Positions 1 to 8,378 of a stretch of 64,000 nt of DNA are shown here, piece after piece. This DNA comes from Limnohabitans sp. Lineage in GTDB: Bacteria; Pseudomonadota; Gammaproteobacteria; Burkholderiales; Burkholderiaceae_C. The notes under the pieces were generated by a model. It worked only from the letters and a program-made list of their open reading frames with translations. It did not search any database and was not told the origin of the DNA. The stretch is taken from the NCBI GenBank assembly GCA_024642215.1, contig JAHEBO010000016.1:3241-67240 (forward strand). Reading direction: 5' to 3'. Made by a program: the position numbers and the translations under genes. Position 1 is the first letter of the stretch. Each line of letters opens with the position of its first letter.

Positions 1-629
1 GCGTGCTTGAAAAAATGTTGCCCTTGGCCCTAGAGTGCTCGGTCATTGTGGCGCGCGGCCGCGATGGGCAGATGGTGAATTTTCCGGTGCAGCGCAATTT
101 GCATCGCGAGGGCATCTTGGCTGTCACCGAAGTTTACGAAGGTCACTTGCCTGAGGCTTTGCAACAACTTGCCGTGGCGGCTGCACGTTCCATTGCCGAA
201 GGCGTGAACTACGTGGGTGTGCTGTGCGTTGAATTTTTTGTGCTGCAAGACGGCAGCATGGTGGTCAATGAAATGGCACCTCGGCCGCACAACAGTGGTC
301 ACTACACATTGGACGCGTGTGATCAATCACAATTTGATTTGCAAGTGCGCACTTTGGCAGGTTTGCCTTTGACGCAACCCCGTCAACACAGCGCGGCCAT
401 CATGCTCAACCTGCTGGGTGATGTCTGGTTTGACGCCAACAACACCATGCGATTGCCCGATTGGGCTGCGGTCTTGGCATTGCCTGGCACGCATTTGCAT
501 TTGTATGGCAAAACCGAGGCACGCAAAGCGCGCAAAATGGGACACCTCAATGTCACAGGTGCTTCTGCACAAGCAGTTCGTGACGTGGCCTTGAAGGCTG
601 CCGCTATTTTGGGCATTGACGCTTTTTAA
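1..629 (+). CDS. purK: 5-(carboxyamino)imidazole ribonucleotide synthase PurK, 3' part
   Basis: The reading frame is open from the window edge, so only the C-terminal ~208 residues of an ATP-grasp enzyme are present; the GTG at 3 is internal. PurK makes N5-carboxyaminoimidazole ribonucleotide from AIR, ATP and bicarbonate in cytosolic purine synthesis. Visible hallmarks are the ATP-grasp metal/phosphate segment VNEMAPRPHNSGHYT and the preceding VGVLCVEFFV strand, followed by the small C-terminal PurK domain ending in GIDAF. The downstream tsaC gene, about 60 bp away on the same strand, matches the purE-purK-tsaC order common in Burkholderiales. The family is clear; the full length cannot be judged. 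Confidence 0.95.
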   Translation, partial: VLEKMLPLALECSVIVARGRDGQMVNFPVQRNLHREGILAVTEVYEGHLPEALQQLAVAAARSIAEGVNYVGVLCVEFFVLQDGSMVVNEMAPRPHNSGHYTLDACDQSQFDLQVRTLAGLPLTQPRQHSAAIMLNLLGDVWFDANNTMRLPDWAAVLALPGTHLHLYGKTEARKARKMGHLNVTGASAQAVRDVALKAAAILGIDAF

Positions 630-688
630 ATGGCGTGTAACAAGTTTCACAAAAGCAGTTCATCAAGCCGTTAAGCAAGTTCATTCAC

Positions 689-1681
689 ATGATCATTTCA
701 GGCAACAACCCCACGCATGTGCAACAAGCGGCAGATGCTTTGTGCGCAGGTGAACTCTTGGGCTTGCCCACGGAAACGGTGTACGGCTTGGCCGCCGATG
801 CCAGCCATGAAAATGCTGTCGCCAAAATTTTCAAAGCCAAAGGACGGCCTTCCAATCATCCGTTGATTGTGCATGTGGCCTCTGCCGAGGCGGTGGCGAA
901 GTTTGCCAGCGAAGTGCCTGCGTTTGCACAGCAACTGATGGCCAAATTTTGGCCTGGCCCGCTCACCCTCATCCTGCCACGGCGTGATGATGTGGCCGCA
1001 GCCGCAGCGGGTGGTCAAACTTCAGTGGGCTTGCGTTGTCCATCGCACCCGGTGGCACTGGCGGTTTTAAAAGCATGTGCTGCTCAAGGCGTTTGGGGCA
1101 TTGCTGCGCCCAGTGCCAATTTGTTTGGCCGTGTCAGCCCCACCAGCGCCGCACATGTGCAATCTGAATTTGGCGATGCCTTGCTGATTTTGGACGGCGG
1201 TGAATGTGAGGTCGGCATCGAGTCCACCATTGTTGATTGCACCCGCGGTGTGCCTGTGTTGCTCAGACCAGGGCAAATCAGCCGCACCCAAATTGAACAC
1301 GCTTGTGATTTGAAATTGGTTGCGCCAGAAGCACTCAACACCGACGCACCACGCGCCTCAGGCACGTTGGCGTCACATTACGCGCCCACAGCCAAAGTGC
1401 GATTGATGAGTTCGGCCGATTGGCGCAAAGCTTTGGAGGCTTTGGGCCCCCACACGCAAAACTTGGCCTTGTGGTCTGCTGAAAAACCAAGCCACGAAAT
1501 GATGGGCGCTGGTTTGTTGTGGCGCGCAATGCCCTTAGATGCAACACAAGCCGCACACGACTTGTTCAGTGTGCTTCGCAATTTTGATGCACGCGGTGTT
1601 CGCACTATTTGGATTGAAACGCCACCTGAAACCCCAGAGTGGGAAGGTGTGCGCGACAGACTCAATCGCGCAGCGGCTTAA
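689..1681 (+). CDS. tsaC: L-threonylcarbamoyladenylate synthase (Sua5/YwlC/YrdC family)
   Basis: This makes threonylcarbamoyl-AMP from Thr, bicarbonate and ATP, the first step of tRNA t6A37 synthesis in the cytosol. The 330 residues hold an N-terminal YrdC domain with PTETVYGL (28-35), KGRP (51-54) and APSAN, then a C-terminal Sua5 extension beginning near ASGTLASHYAP. It is therefore the long Sua5-type rather than the short TsaC type, though the symbol tsaC is commonly used for both. The ATG at 689 gives the expected N-terminus. Its partner for the next step, tsaB, lies at 6257-7033. A hairpin terminator follows the stop. Confidence 0.95.
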   Translation: MIISGNNPTHVQQAADALCAGELLGLPTETVYGLAADASHENAVAKIFKAKGRPSNHPLIVHVASAEAVAKFASEVPAFAQQLMAKFWPGPLTLILPRRDDVAAAAAGGQTSVGLRCPSHPVALAVLKACAAQGVWGIAAPSANLFGRVSPTSAAHVQSEFGDALLILDGGECEVGIESTIVDCTRGVPVLLRPGQISRTQIEHACDLKLVAPEALNTDAPRASGTLASHYAPTAKVRLMSSADWRKALEALGPHTQNLALWSAEKPSHEMMGAGLLWRAMPLDATQAAHDLFSVLRNFDARGVRTIWIETPPETPEWEGVRDRLNRAAA

Positions 1682-1686
1682 GCGCC

Positions 1687-1714
1687 AAAAAAAACACCCC
1701 GAAGGGTGTTTTTT
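1687..1714. terminator. Intrinsic, probably bidirectional terminator after tsaC
   Basis: An A-run leads into an 11-bp perfect stem (AAAAAACACCC / GGGTGTTTTTT) with a CGAA tetraloop, followed by T residues. It lies between the tsaC stop and the oppositely oriented ompW-like gene, so the A/T runs on both sides can end transcription from both directions. Confidence 0.9.
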
Positions 1715-1731
1715 GATTGGCGCATATCAAA

Positions 1732-2415
1732 TTAGAAGCGCATGCCCACACCCAGGCTCACACCGATGGGATTGAGGGTGATGTCCAGCGTTTGGCCGGT
1801 GGACAAGGTATTGCGTGTTTTCAAAGGTGTTTTGGTGATGGCACCATCGACAAACCAGCGTTCGTCAATTTTGTAAGATGCACCCACTTGCAGTGTCGCT
1901 GCCAATTTTGATTGAATGGACAAGCGTGTTGGAATCATGGGTGTACCGCCCGTTAGGCCAGACAAGGCTGCCGTGGCGTGCTCACCATCAAACTTGGCGT
2001 AGGTGGCGCCCAAACCCAAATAAGGACGGAACACACCACTGGCTTCGCCAAAACGGTACTGCACCATGACCGTGGCTGGAATGGCCTTGGTGTCGCCAAT
2101 TTTGCCGACGCCCGCAATGGTGCCTGCGCCATACAAATTGTGTTTGAACGGCAAAGCCAAAGGCAAGTCGATGGCCACGCTGTTGGTCAGCATGTAGGTC
2201 AGGCCGCCCGCATATTGCGTGCTGTTGCTAACGCTGGACTGTGCACCAGGCAAAGAGGGTGCAGTAAGGGTGCCGCTGCTGACCTGAGGTGCCAATTGCA
2301 TGATGCCACCGCGAACGAGCCAGCTGCCCTGAGATTGCGCTTGCGCAGCCGTGCCGAGTGTGAGTGCGGAGACTGCTGCCAAGGCAGACAGTGCAAAGCA
2401 GAATTTTGTTGTCAT
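1732..2415 (-). CDS. OmpW-family outer membrane protein
   Basis: This 227-residue protein has a Sec signal peptide with likely cleavage after AQA at about residue 26, followed by alternating hydrophobic/polar segments typical of the 8-stranded OmpW beta-barrel. It starts the barrel with GSWLVRGGIMQLAPQVSSG and ends in a C-terminal aromatic (GVGMRF), the usual BAM recognition signal. OmpW proteins form narrow hydrophobic channels and are often stress-regulated; the substrate cannot be told here. A strong Shine-Dalgarno (AAGGAGA) precedes the ATG. It lies 22 bp downstream of the GDSL lipoprotein gene on the same strand, so the two are probably co-transcribed. Confidence 0.85.
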   Translation of the reverse strand: MTTKFCFALSALAAVSALTLGTAAQAQSQGSWLVRGGIMQLAPQVSSGTLTAPSLPGAQSSVSNSTQYAGGLTYMLTNSVAIDLPLALPFKHNLYGAGTIAGVGKIGDTKAIPATVMVQYRFGEASGVFRPYLGLGATYAKFDGEHATAALSGLTGGTPMIPTRLSIQSKLAATLQVGASYKIDERWFVDGAITKTPLKTRNTLSTGQTLDITLNPIGVSLGVGMRF

Positions 2416-2437
2416 GAGAGTTCTCCTTTGCGATGAA

Positions 2438-3637
2438 TTACAGCCAGCCTGCTGTGGCCAAAGATTTCGCCACCAATTGGCTCAGCAATTGATAACCGAG
2501 GGGCGTGGGATGGAAACCATCCGAGAAGGCGTAGGTTTGCCACCAGTTGGCACCGCCTGTTGCGCCTGCGGGGGGCGTCATGGCCGACAAGTTGGCTGCT
2601 GTACATGTTTGGAAGTTGTAAGTGGGCAAGCCATCGGTACCCATGCCAGAGATGGGACAGGCAGGTGTGGTGACATTGGTTAAACCGTATTGCTCGGGGT
2701 GTGCCACTTGGTCATTGAAGGCGGTGTAGAAATCGACCAGCACAATGCGCTTGTCGTTGGCCACCAAAGTGGCCAATCGCGCATTGAATGCTTCGATCCA
2801 AGATTTGAACAAGGCCTCAGATTGCGCACGCGCGCCAGCCCCTGTCGCGCCGCCGCCATAGGCTGCTGCGATGCCGCCCAAAACCATTTGGAAGCGAGGT
2901 GTGTTGGTAATGCCTGGCATGTTGAGTACAGCAACGCGCTGCGCACCCTTGTCCAAAGCGCTGGTTTTGATGCTGGCGTAAAACTTATCGGCCAAGGCCA
3001 CCATGTAGGTGCCACCCACTTGCGCCATGCCGGCTTGACCGCCTGCCAGCATGGGGCCGAGGGTGGCTGCAGGAATCAGCGTGCCAGTCATGGCCGCAAA
3101 GCTGGCGCCACCGTCTTTGGCGGCACCCAAGTAGGCACCCACCAAGTCGGCAGCGTCGTTGCCGCCACCGTCAACCAGCAGCAGGTCGGAGCTGGCGTAA
3201 TTGCCGGCAGCGCTGGCCACTTGCAATTGGTAAGTGATGGAAAACGGTGAGGCACCGGCACCCGTTTGCGGGTTGATGTTGTTGATGCGACCACCGCCCA
3301 CGGCATAACTGGAGCAGCCTGCCACTGTGGCAAAGGGTGTGGCGGGTGCGCCTGTGTACTTGAAGAAATTGCACAACTGAGGTGTGCCCAGAAGCGCCGC
3401 AATGCGTTCTGTCCAAACGGTGTTGGGTTCGCTGGCGCTGTCTTGCACCGAGAAAATACGGCCATTGGTGGGAATGCCTTTGAACACCCCGCTGTCAGCC
3501 AGGCTGTCGCCCATGACTTTGACGGAGGTGATGCCCGCCACTTTGCTGGTTTGATCGGCGCCGCCGCCGCCGCAAGCTGCCAATATGGCCGCTACTGCCG
3601 TGCTGAGCAGTGCAAGTTTCCACGTCTTGGTTGTCAT
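2438..3637 (-). CDS. SGNH/GDSL-family esterase lipoprotein
   Basis: This 399-residue protein carries a lipoprotein signal with lipobox LAAC (19-22), so it should be lipid-anchored after export. The SGNH hydrolase blocks are present: VMGDSLADSG with nucleophile Ser45, GGGND as block III, and a C-terminal DGFHPTPLG with Asp373 and His376 completing the triad. Such enzymes hydrolyse esters or lipids in the periplasm or at the surface; the substrate is unknown. Gly-rich stretches (GGGGADQ after the lipid Cys, YGGGATGAGA) are probably linkers. It is the first gene of a likely two-gene unit with the OmpW-like porin. Confidence 0.85.
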   Translation of the reverse strand: MTTKTWKLALLSTAVAAILAACGGGGADQTSKVAGITSVKVMGDSLADSGVFKGIPTNGRIFSVQDSASEPNTVWTERIAALLGTPQLCNFFKYTGAPATPFATVAGCSSYAVGGGRINNINPQTGAGASPFSITYQLQVASAAGNYASSDLLLVDGGGNDAADLVGAYLGAAKDGGASFAAMTGTLIPAATLGPMLAGGQAGMAQVGGTYMVALADKFYASIKTSALDKGAQRVAVLNMPGITNTPRFQMVLGGIAAAYGGGATGAGARAQSEALFKSWIEAFNARLATLVANDKRIVLVDFYTAFNDQVAHPEQYGLTNVTTPACPISGMGTDGLPTYNFQTCTAANLSAMTPPAGATGGANWWQTYAFSDGFHPTPLGYQLLSQLVAKSLATAGWL

Positions 3638-3747
3638 CGTTCACCTCTTTGCTTGTCTCGAAACTCAATAGAAAAAGAACGCCCGTTCTTTTTGTTGCAT
3701 CTTAAGCAGAGCGCGTGCCGTCGGTGATGGGGTAAGTACCAGTTGGG

Positions 3748-5232
3748 CTATGACTTTTTTTGATCGGCCACGGTCCATTCCAACAGCTTGTCCAAGGCAG
3801 GTCTGGCGGCATTGGCGTTGGGATGGTTCACGATCACCACAAACACATAGCGTTGGCCGCTAAGGCCATCTACGTAACCGGCCAACGAGGCCACGTCGCG
3901 CAGGCTGCCAGATTTCAAACGCGCTCTGCCAATGGCTGCCGAGTTGGGCAAGCGATCTCTTAAGCGTGAGACGGTGCCATCCACCCCAGCAATGCTCAAA
4001 GAGTTTTGAAGCGCGTTGGCGTAGGGGCTGTTTGCCCCCAATTGCAACAAAGCTGCCAGGGCCTGTGCGCTGCTTCGCTCTTCCCGAGAAAGGCCCGAAC
4101 CGTTTTCTAAGATGGGCAATTTTTGATCTGAAAGATTGTGACGCCACCATTGCAAGACCGATGCGCGTGATGCCTCAAAGTTGCCCCTGCCTTGCTGACT
4201 GGACAAGGTCAAAAACAACTGTTGTGCCATTACGTTGTTGGAAAACTTGTTGATGTCGGCCACGATCTCAGACAAAGGCAAAGACGGTGCCTCATGCCAG
4301 AGGCTGGCGCGTTGGGGGGTGAGGCCGTCGCGCACTTGGCCCGACAGTTGGCCGCCCGCTTGAAGCCACAGGGCCTGCACCATGCGCGAGGCAAAGGTGT
4401 GCGGTTGAACATAAGCCACGGGCCATTTTTGTTCGCCACATGCGCTGGGGTAAGCGCCTGTAAAGCGAACGTGGTCTGCGTTTGAGAAATCGGCCTTGAG
4501 TTGGCTGCGCCAGTCTTGGCAGGGTACATGGCTCAAGGGCACGGAAGTGGACCACTGCACATTGCGCAAGGGCGGCTCGCTGTCGATCCGGGCTTCACCG
4601 CGTGTGGTGTCCGGTGTGAATTTGAACAGCATGGCATTGAAGTTCAGCAGCAATCCCTGCGGTGCCACGTTGTAGGGGCGCAGCGGTTCATCGTCAAAAC
4701 TGGCAGGGTTGCGCGCGGGCAACTCAAACACACTGCCATCTAAGATGATGTCGCCCCGAATGTCGCGCAGGCCTTTTTGTAAAACCTCATCGATCAAAGA
4801 CTGCATGCGTTCGACCACCAGTTTGGGGTCGCCACTGCCTTTGACGTACAAATTGCCATACAGCACACCGTCTTTCACGGGCCCGTCAATGAACACGCGA
4901 TTGCGCCACGTAAAGTCTGGACCCAACATCGACAAACCGGCCGAGGTGGTGATCAGCTTCATGACCGATGCGGGGTTCATGTCTACGTTGGCGCGGTGGC
5001 TCAGCCTGGCCGGTGCTTGCACGACGTCAGATGCCGATTGAACGGGCACCACGATGACGCTGAGTGCATTCAGGGGCACATTGGCTTGTTTGAACGCCAT
5101 GCTGATGCTGGTCGGCAAGCTGTCCTTGGCGGTGCCAGGCGCTGGGGGTTTGGCGTGAACGCTCAAGCCATAAAAGACGCAGAACAACGCCCATCCCGCA
5201 TCTGGCCAACCGAAAGAAATAAACTTGCGCAT
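3748..5232 (-). CDS. dacB: D-alanyl-D-alanine carboxypeptidase/endopeptidase, PBP4 type
   Basis: This periplasmic class C penicillin-binding protein (peptidase family S13) trims or cleaves peptidoglycan cross-bridges. The 494 residues have an N-terminal signal sequence ending near VHA (26), then SVMK (89-92, nucleophile Ser89 and Lys92), SNN, and KSG in place of the more common KTG. Length fits PBP4. A short gap separates it from the divergent EamA gene. The KSG box is a known variant and should not abolish activity. Confidence 0.93.
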   Translation of the reverse strand: MRKFISFGWPDAGWALFCVFYGLSVHAKPPAPGTAKDSLPTSISMAFKQANVPLNALSVIVVPVQSASDVVQAPARLSHRANVDMNPASVMKLITTSAGLSMLGPDFTWRNRVFIDGPVKDGVLYGNLYVKGSGDPKLVVERMQSLIDEVLQKGLRDIRGDIILDGSVFELPARNPASFDDEPLRPYNVAPQGLLLNFNAMLFKFTPDTTRGEARIDSEPPLRNVQWSTSVPLSHVPCQDWRSQLKADFSNADHVRFTGAYPSACGEQKWPVAYVQPHTFASRMVQALWLQAGGQLSGQVRDGLTPQRASLWHEAPSLPLSEIVADINKFSNNVMAQQLFLTLSSQQGRGNFEASRASVLQWWRHNLSDQKLPILENGSGLSREERSSAQALAALLQLGANSPYANALQNSLSIAGVDGTVSRLRDRLPNSAAIGRARLKSGSLRDVASLAGYVDGLSGQRYVFVVIVNHPNANAARPALDKLLEWTVADQKKS

Positions 5233-5290
5233 GCCTGAAGTCTAGCCGTCTCGCCATGGCCGTGTGGAGCGCAGGACGTATCATTGGCAC

Positions 5291-6238
5291 ATGGCATTTT
5301 CTTCTCGCACTGTGGGCCGCTTGGCGGCTGTTGTCACCGTCCTGATTTGGACCTCTTTCATCATCGTGGCCCGCGCATCGGCCTCGCATGTCTTGTTGCC
5401 GCTCGACATTGCTTGCGCGCGCATCATTGGCGCCAGCAGCATTTTGTTGCCATGGGCTTGGTGGATGATGCGTGAGCAGCGGCAACGGGGCGAGGTGGTG
5501 GGCTCTTTATGGGGTTTGTCACCTTTGCCTTTGCGGATCACCGTGCAAGCAGGTTTTTTTGGCGGGTTTTTGTATGCGGTGCTCGCTTACATTGGCTTCT
5601 TTTATGCGCCTGCAGGCCATGCCTCTGTGCTCATGCCTGGCAGCTTGCCCTTGTGGACCACCCTCTTGATGTGGCTTTTCTTGCGCGAGCAAATTGGCAT
5701 GAACCGCGCCATCGGTTTGATCATGATCGTGTGCGGCGATGTGTTGGTGGGCGGCGTGAGTTTGCTCAAGGCATTTGAAGGTGGGGAAGTGTGGATTGGC
5801 GATGTGCTGTTCATGACCGCAGCGTTTTGTTGGTCGGCCTACAGCGTCACAGTGCGCCGCTATGGCTTGGACGCGGTTCGAGCCACCATGGCCATCACCG
5901 CGTTTGCCTTGGTCTGTTTTGTGCCAGGCTATGCTGTGTTGGTCAATTTGGATGTGTTGCCCAGCCACATGTCACAGGCAACTTGGTCTGAAATTGTGTT
6001 TCAGGCGGTGTTTCAAGGTGTCGGTTCGGTGGTTATTTCGGGCATCACGTTTACCCAAATGATTCGCTCGTTTGGCCCCGTCAAGTCCACCATGATCACC
6101 GCAGTTGTCCCTGGCCTGTCGGCTTTGGGTGCGGTGGTGTTTTTGGGTGAACCCTTGTCTTGGAATTTGTGGGCTGGACTGGCCTTGGTCACTGGCGGCA
6201 TTTTGTTTGGTGTGCGACAAGCCCTGGTGAAACAGTAA
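5291..6238 (+). CDS. EamA/DMT-family transporter
   Basis: This 315-residue inner-membrane protein has about ten hydrophobic segments in two repeats of the EamA domain, the usual drug/metabolite transporter architecture. The open frame extends to a GTG at 5264, but the ATG at 5291 (MAFSSRTVGRLAAVV) gives a standard short N-terminus and is preferred. The transported compound cannot be inferred. It runs co-directionally into tsaB after 18 bp, so it may be transcribed with the tsaB-rimI-UDG genes. Confidence 0.85.
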   Translation: MAFSSRTVGRLAAVVTVLIWTSFIIVARASASHVLLPLDIACARIIGASSILLPWAWWMMREQRQRGEVVGSLWGLSPLPLRITVQAGFFGGFLYAVLAYIGFFYAPAGHASVLMPGSLPLWTTLLMWLFLREQIGMNRAIGLIMIVCGDVLVGGVSLLKAFEGGEVWIGDVLFMTAAFCWSAYSVTVRRYGLDAVRATMAITAFALVCFVPGYAVLVNLDVLPSHMSQATWSEIVFQAVFQGVGSVVISGITFTQMIRSFGPVKSTMITAVVPGLSALGAVVFLGEPLSWNLWAGLALVTGGILFGVRQALVKQ

Positions 6239-6256
6239 GACCGAACCGTATTTCTC

Positions 6257-7033
6257 ATGACAGACACACTGAAATTTTTGGCGTTTGAAACCAGTACCGA
6301 CATGATGTCGGTGGCCTTGTGCGTGGGTGATCAAACCTGGCATCTGCATACGCAAGGGGGTGCCAATGCGTCGGCGCAATTGATTCCCAGTATTCACAAC
6401 TTGTTGACGCAAGCACACATCAGCTTGTCTGATTTAACAGCCTTGGTCATAGGCCAAGGACCTGGCTCGTTCACGGGCTTGCGAACGGCCTGTTCCGTGG
6501 CGCAAGGCTTGGCCTTGGGCGCACAACTCAAAGTGATTCCTGTCGACACCTTGATGGTGGTGGCTGAAGATGCGCGTGCCAAATTGCAAACCCCGCTATC
6601 GTCCCACCTGAGTGTGGTGATGGATGCGCGCATGGGCGAGGTCTATGGGGGGGCTTATGAATGGCTTGCAGCCAGCGCGCAATGGCAAGCCGTTGTGCCG
6701 CTGCAAGTGGGCCCGCCCGCACGGATGGCGCAGGCACTGCTCTTGGAGCACGCAGCCTCGGCGGTCTTGGCCGGCAATGGTTTTGAAGTTTACGCAGAAG
6801 CCTTTTCTGATGCACTGGCAAAGCGCAGCACTGCGCCTGTGACCTGCGTGGCTGCGGTGCCGCATGCCTTGGCTTTGCTGCGCTTGGCGCCGTCGCTGTG
6901 GGCGGCGGGCAAAGCCGTGGCCCCCGAAGGTGTTCAGCCACTCTACATTCGAGACAAAGTGGCGCAAACCACGGTCGAACGTGAAGTCATCAAGGCGGCC
7001 AAAGCCGCGGGCCTCTCAATCGACACGCCATGA
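6257..7033 (+). CDS. tsaB: tRNA t6A biosynthesis protein TsaB
   Basis: TsaB is the inactive paralogue and dimer partner of TsaD in the threonylcarbamoyl-transferase complex that builds t6A37 on ANN-decoding tRNAs. The 258 residues show the ASKHA-fold start (LAFETSTDMMSVAL) and the diagnostic GQGPGSFTGLR at 66-76. The stop overlaps the rimI start by four bases (ATGA), implying translational coupling. tsaC at the window start supplies the substrate of this pathway; tsaD and tsaE are not in the window. Confidence 0.95.
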   Translation: MTDTLKFLAFETSTDMMSVALCVGDQTWHLHTQGGANASAQLIPSIHNLLTQAHISLSDLTALVIGQGPGSFTGLRTACSVAQGLALGAQLKVIPVDTLMVVAEDARAKLQTPLSSHLSVVMDARMGEVYGGAYEWLAASAQWQAVVPLQVGPPARMAQALLLEHAASAVLAGNGFEVYAEAFSDALAKRSTAPVTCVAAVPHALALLRLAPSLWAAGKAVAPEGVQPLYIRDKVAQTTVEREVIKAAKAAGLSIDTP

Positions 7034-7530
7034 CATTCAATTCACAAGGCAAGCAAGCACTGCCCCATGATGTGAGCGTGCAGTGGACCCCCCTGACCGA
7101 ACTGGATTTGGACGCGGTGGTGGCCATTGATAAGCAGTGCTATTCACACCCTTGGTCAGTGGGCAATTTCAAGGATGCTTTTAAAGCGGGCAATTTGGCG
7201 CAAGGCTTGAAGGTTGGCGAGCAATGGGTGGGCTACTACGTGGCCATGCAAGTGCTGGATGAAGTGCATTTGTTGAACATCACGGTGGCACCTTCTTTTC
7301 AACGCCAAGGTTGGGCTCGCTGTTTGATGCAGTCTTTGTCATTGTGGTCGCAAACCCATCAGGCCACCACCCTGTGGCTGGAGGTACGAGAAAGCAATGC
7401 ACGGGCACTCAAGCTGTATCACGCGTTTGGCTTTGAACAAGTTGGCCTTCGAAAAGACTACTATCCCTCTGGCAGAAACAGCCGCGAAACCGCCGTGGTG
7501 ATGCGCATGGCACTAAACTCTACCCAATGA
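7030..7530 (+). CDS. rimI: Ribosomal protein alanine N-acetyltransferase RimI
   Basis: This GNAT-family enzyme uses acetyl-CoA to acetylate the N-terminus of ribosomal protein S18. The 166 residues include the VHLLNITVAPSFQRQGWARCLM core, in which QRQGWA (91-96) is the acetyl-CoA pyrophosphate-binding loop, and the ARALKLYHAFGFEQVGLRKDYY C-terminal strand and helix. It overlaps tsaB by ATGA and its own stop overlaps the UDG start by ATGA; tsaB-rimI linkage is widely conserved. Confidence 0.92.
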   Translation: MTFNSQGKQALPHDVSVQWTPLTELDLDAVVAIDKQCYSHPWSVGNFKDAFKAGNLAQGLKVGEQWVGYYVAMQVLDEVHLLNITVAPSFQRQGWARCLMQSLSLWSQTHQATTLWLEVRESNARALKLYHAFGFEQVGLRKDYYPSGRNSRETAVVMRMALNSTQ

Positions 7531-8378
7531 CCGATACGAACGACATCGACACGCGCTTTGAATTGGACGATCGCCAACGCGCCATGTTGGCCGAGATGGG
7601 CGTGCGTGTGTGGATGCCCAAGTCAAAGCCGCAGACTGCGCAGGCGCAGCCGCCCCTTGCCGCCGCTGCGCCAATGGAAAACAAGGCGGCGCCCAATGTT
7701 GCGGCGGCGCCTGCGGCGGCCTCCGCGTCTGTAGAGCCTTCAGCGCCTGTGGCAAGACCGATAGCGGCAGCACCCAAAATGGTCACAATTCCAGTGGTGG
7801 ACATTTCTGCGTTGCCCGAAGGCATTGCCAACATGGCATGGCCCGCGCTTCAAGCAGCAGTCAGTTCCTGTACCGGTTGTGGTTTGAGTCAAGGCCGTCA
7901 ACAAGCCATTTTGGGTGAAGGCCCTGCCACCGCCGAGTGGATGGTGGTGGGCGATGCACCCGGAGAAGACGAAGACAACGCGGGCGCCAGCTTTGCGGGC
8001 CCTGCAGGTCAATTGCTGGACAACATGTTGAAGGCCCTTGACCTGACACGTTCAGAGGTTTACGTCACACATGCGCTGAAGTGCCGCACACCCTCGGGTC
8101 GCAGTGCCAGTCCAGTGGAAGTGTCACATTGCGCGTCTTACTTGGCCAGACAAGTGGCCTTGGTTCAACCCAAGGTGATTTTGGCCATGGGCAGAACTGC
8201 CGCCTTGGCCTTGCTGCAAAGTACCGAGCCTTTGGGCAAGTTGCGATCCGACGTGCAAAGCTTCCACGGCGTGCCTGTGGTGGTCACTTATCCGCCGGCT
8301 TATTTGCTTCGCAACCAGGCCGACAAAGCCAAAGCTTGGGCCGATTTGTGCCTCGCTGCCAGCTTGATACGTTCTTAA
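7527..8378 (+). CDS. Uracil-DNA glycosylase, family 4 (iron-sulfur type)
   Basis: This enzyme excises uracil from DNA for base-excision repair. The catalytic domain begins near residue 112 and contains the four [4Fe-4S] cysteines Cys115, Cys118, Cys186 and Cys202, the GDAPGEDED motif (143-150) and the C-terminal HGVPVVVTYPPAYLLR motif. The ~100 residues before it are Ala/Pro-rich and probably a flexible tail, common in betaproteobacterial members. It is the last gene of the tsaB-rimI-UDG operon, and its TAA stop is shared with that of the convergent downstream gene. Confidence 0.92.
   Translation: MTDTNDIDTRFELDDRQRAMLAEMGVRVWMPKSKPQTAQAQPPLAAAAPMENKAAPNVAAAPAAASASVEPSAPVARPIAAAPKMVTIPVVDISALPEGIANMAWPALQAAVSSCTGCGLSQGRQQAILGEGPATAEWMVVGDAPGEDEDNAGASFAGPAGQLLDNMLKALDLTRSEVYVTHALKCRTPSGRSASPVEVSHCASYLARQVALVQPKVILAMGRTAALALLQSTEPLGKLRSDVQSFHGVPVVVTYPPAYLLRNQADKAKAWADLCLAASLIRS

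Noticed and set aside
5264..5290. GTG start for the EamA gene
   Set aside because: Would add nine residues (ERRTYHWH...) not typical before the first helix; ATG 5291 fits better.
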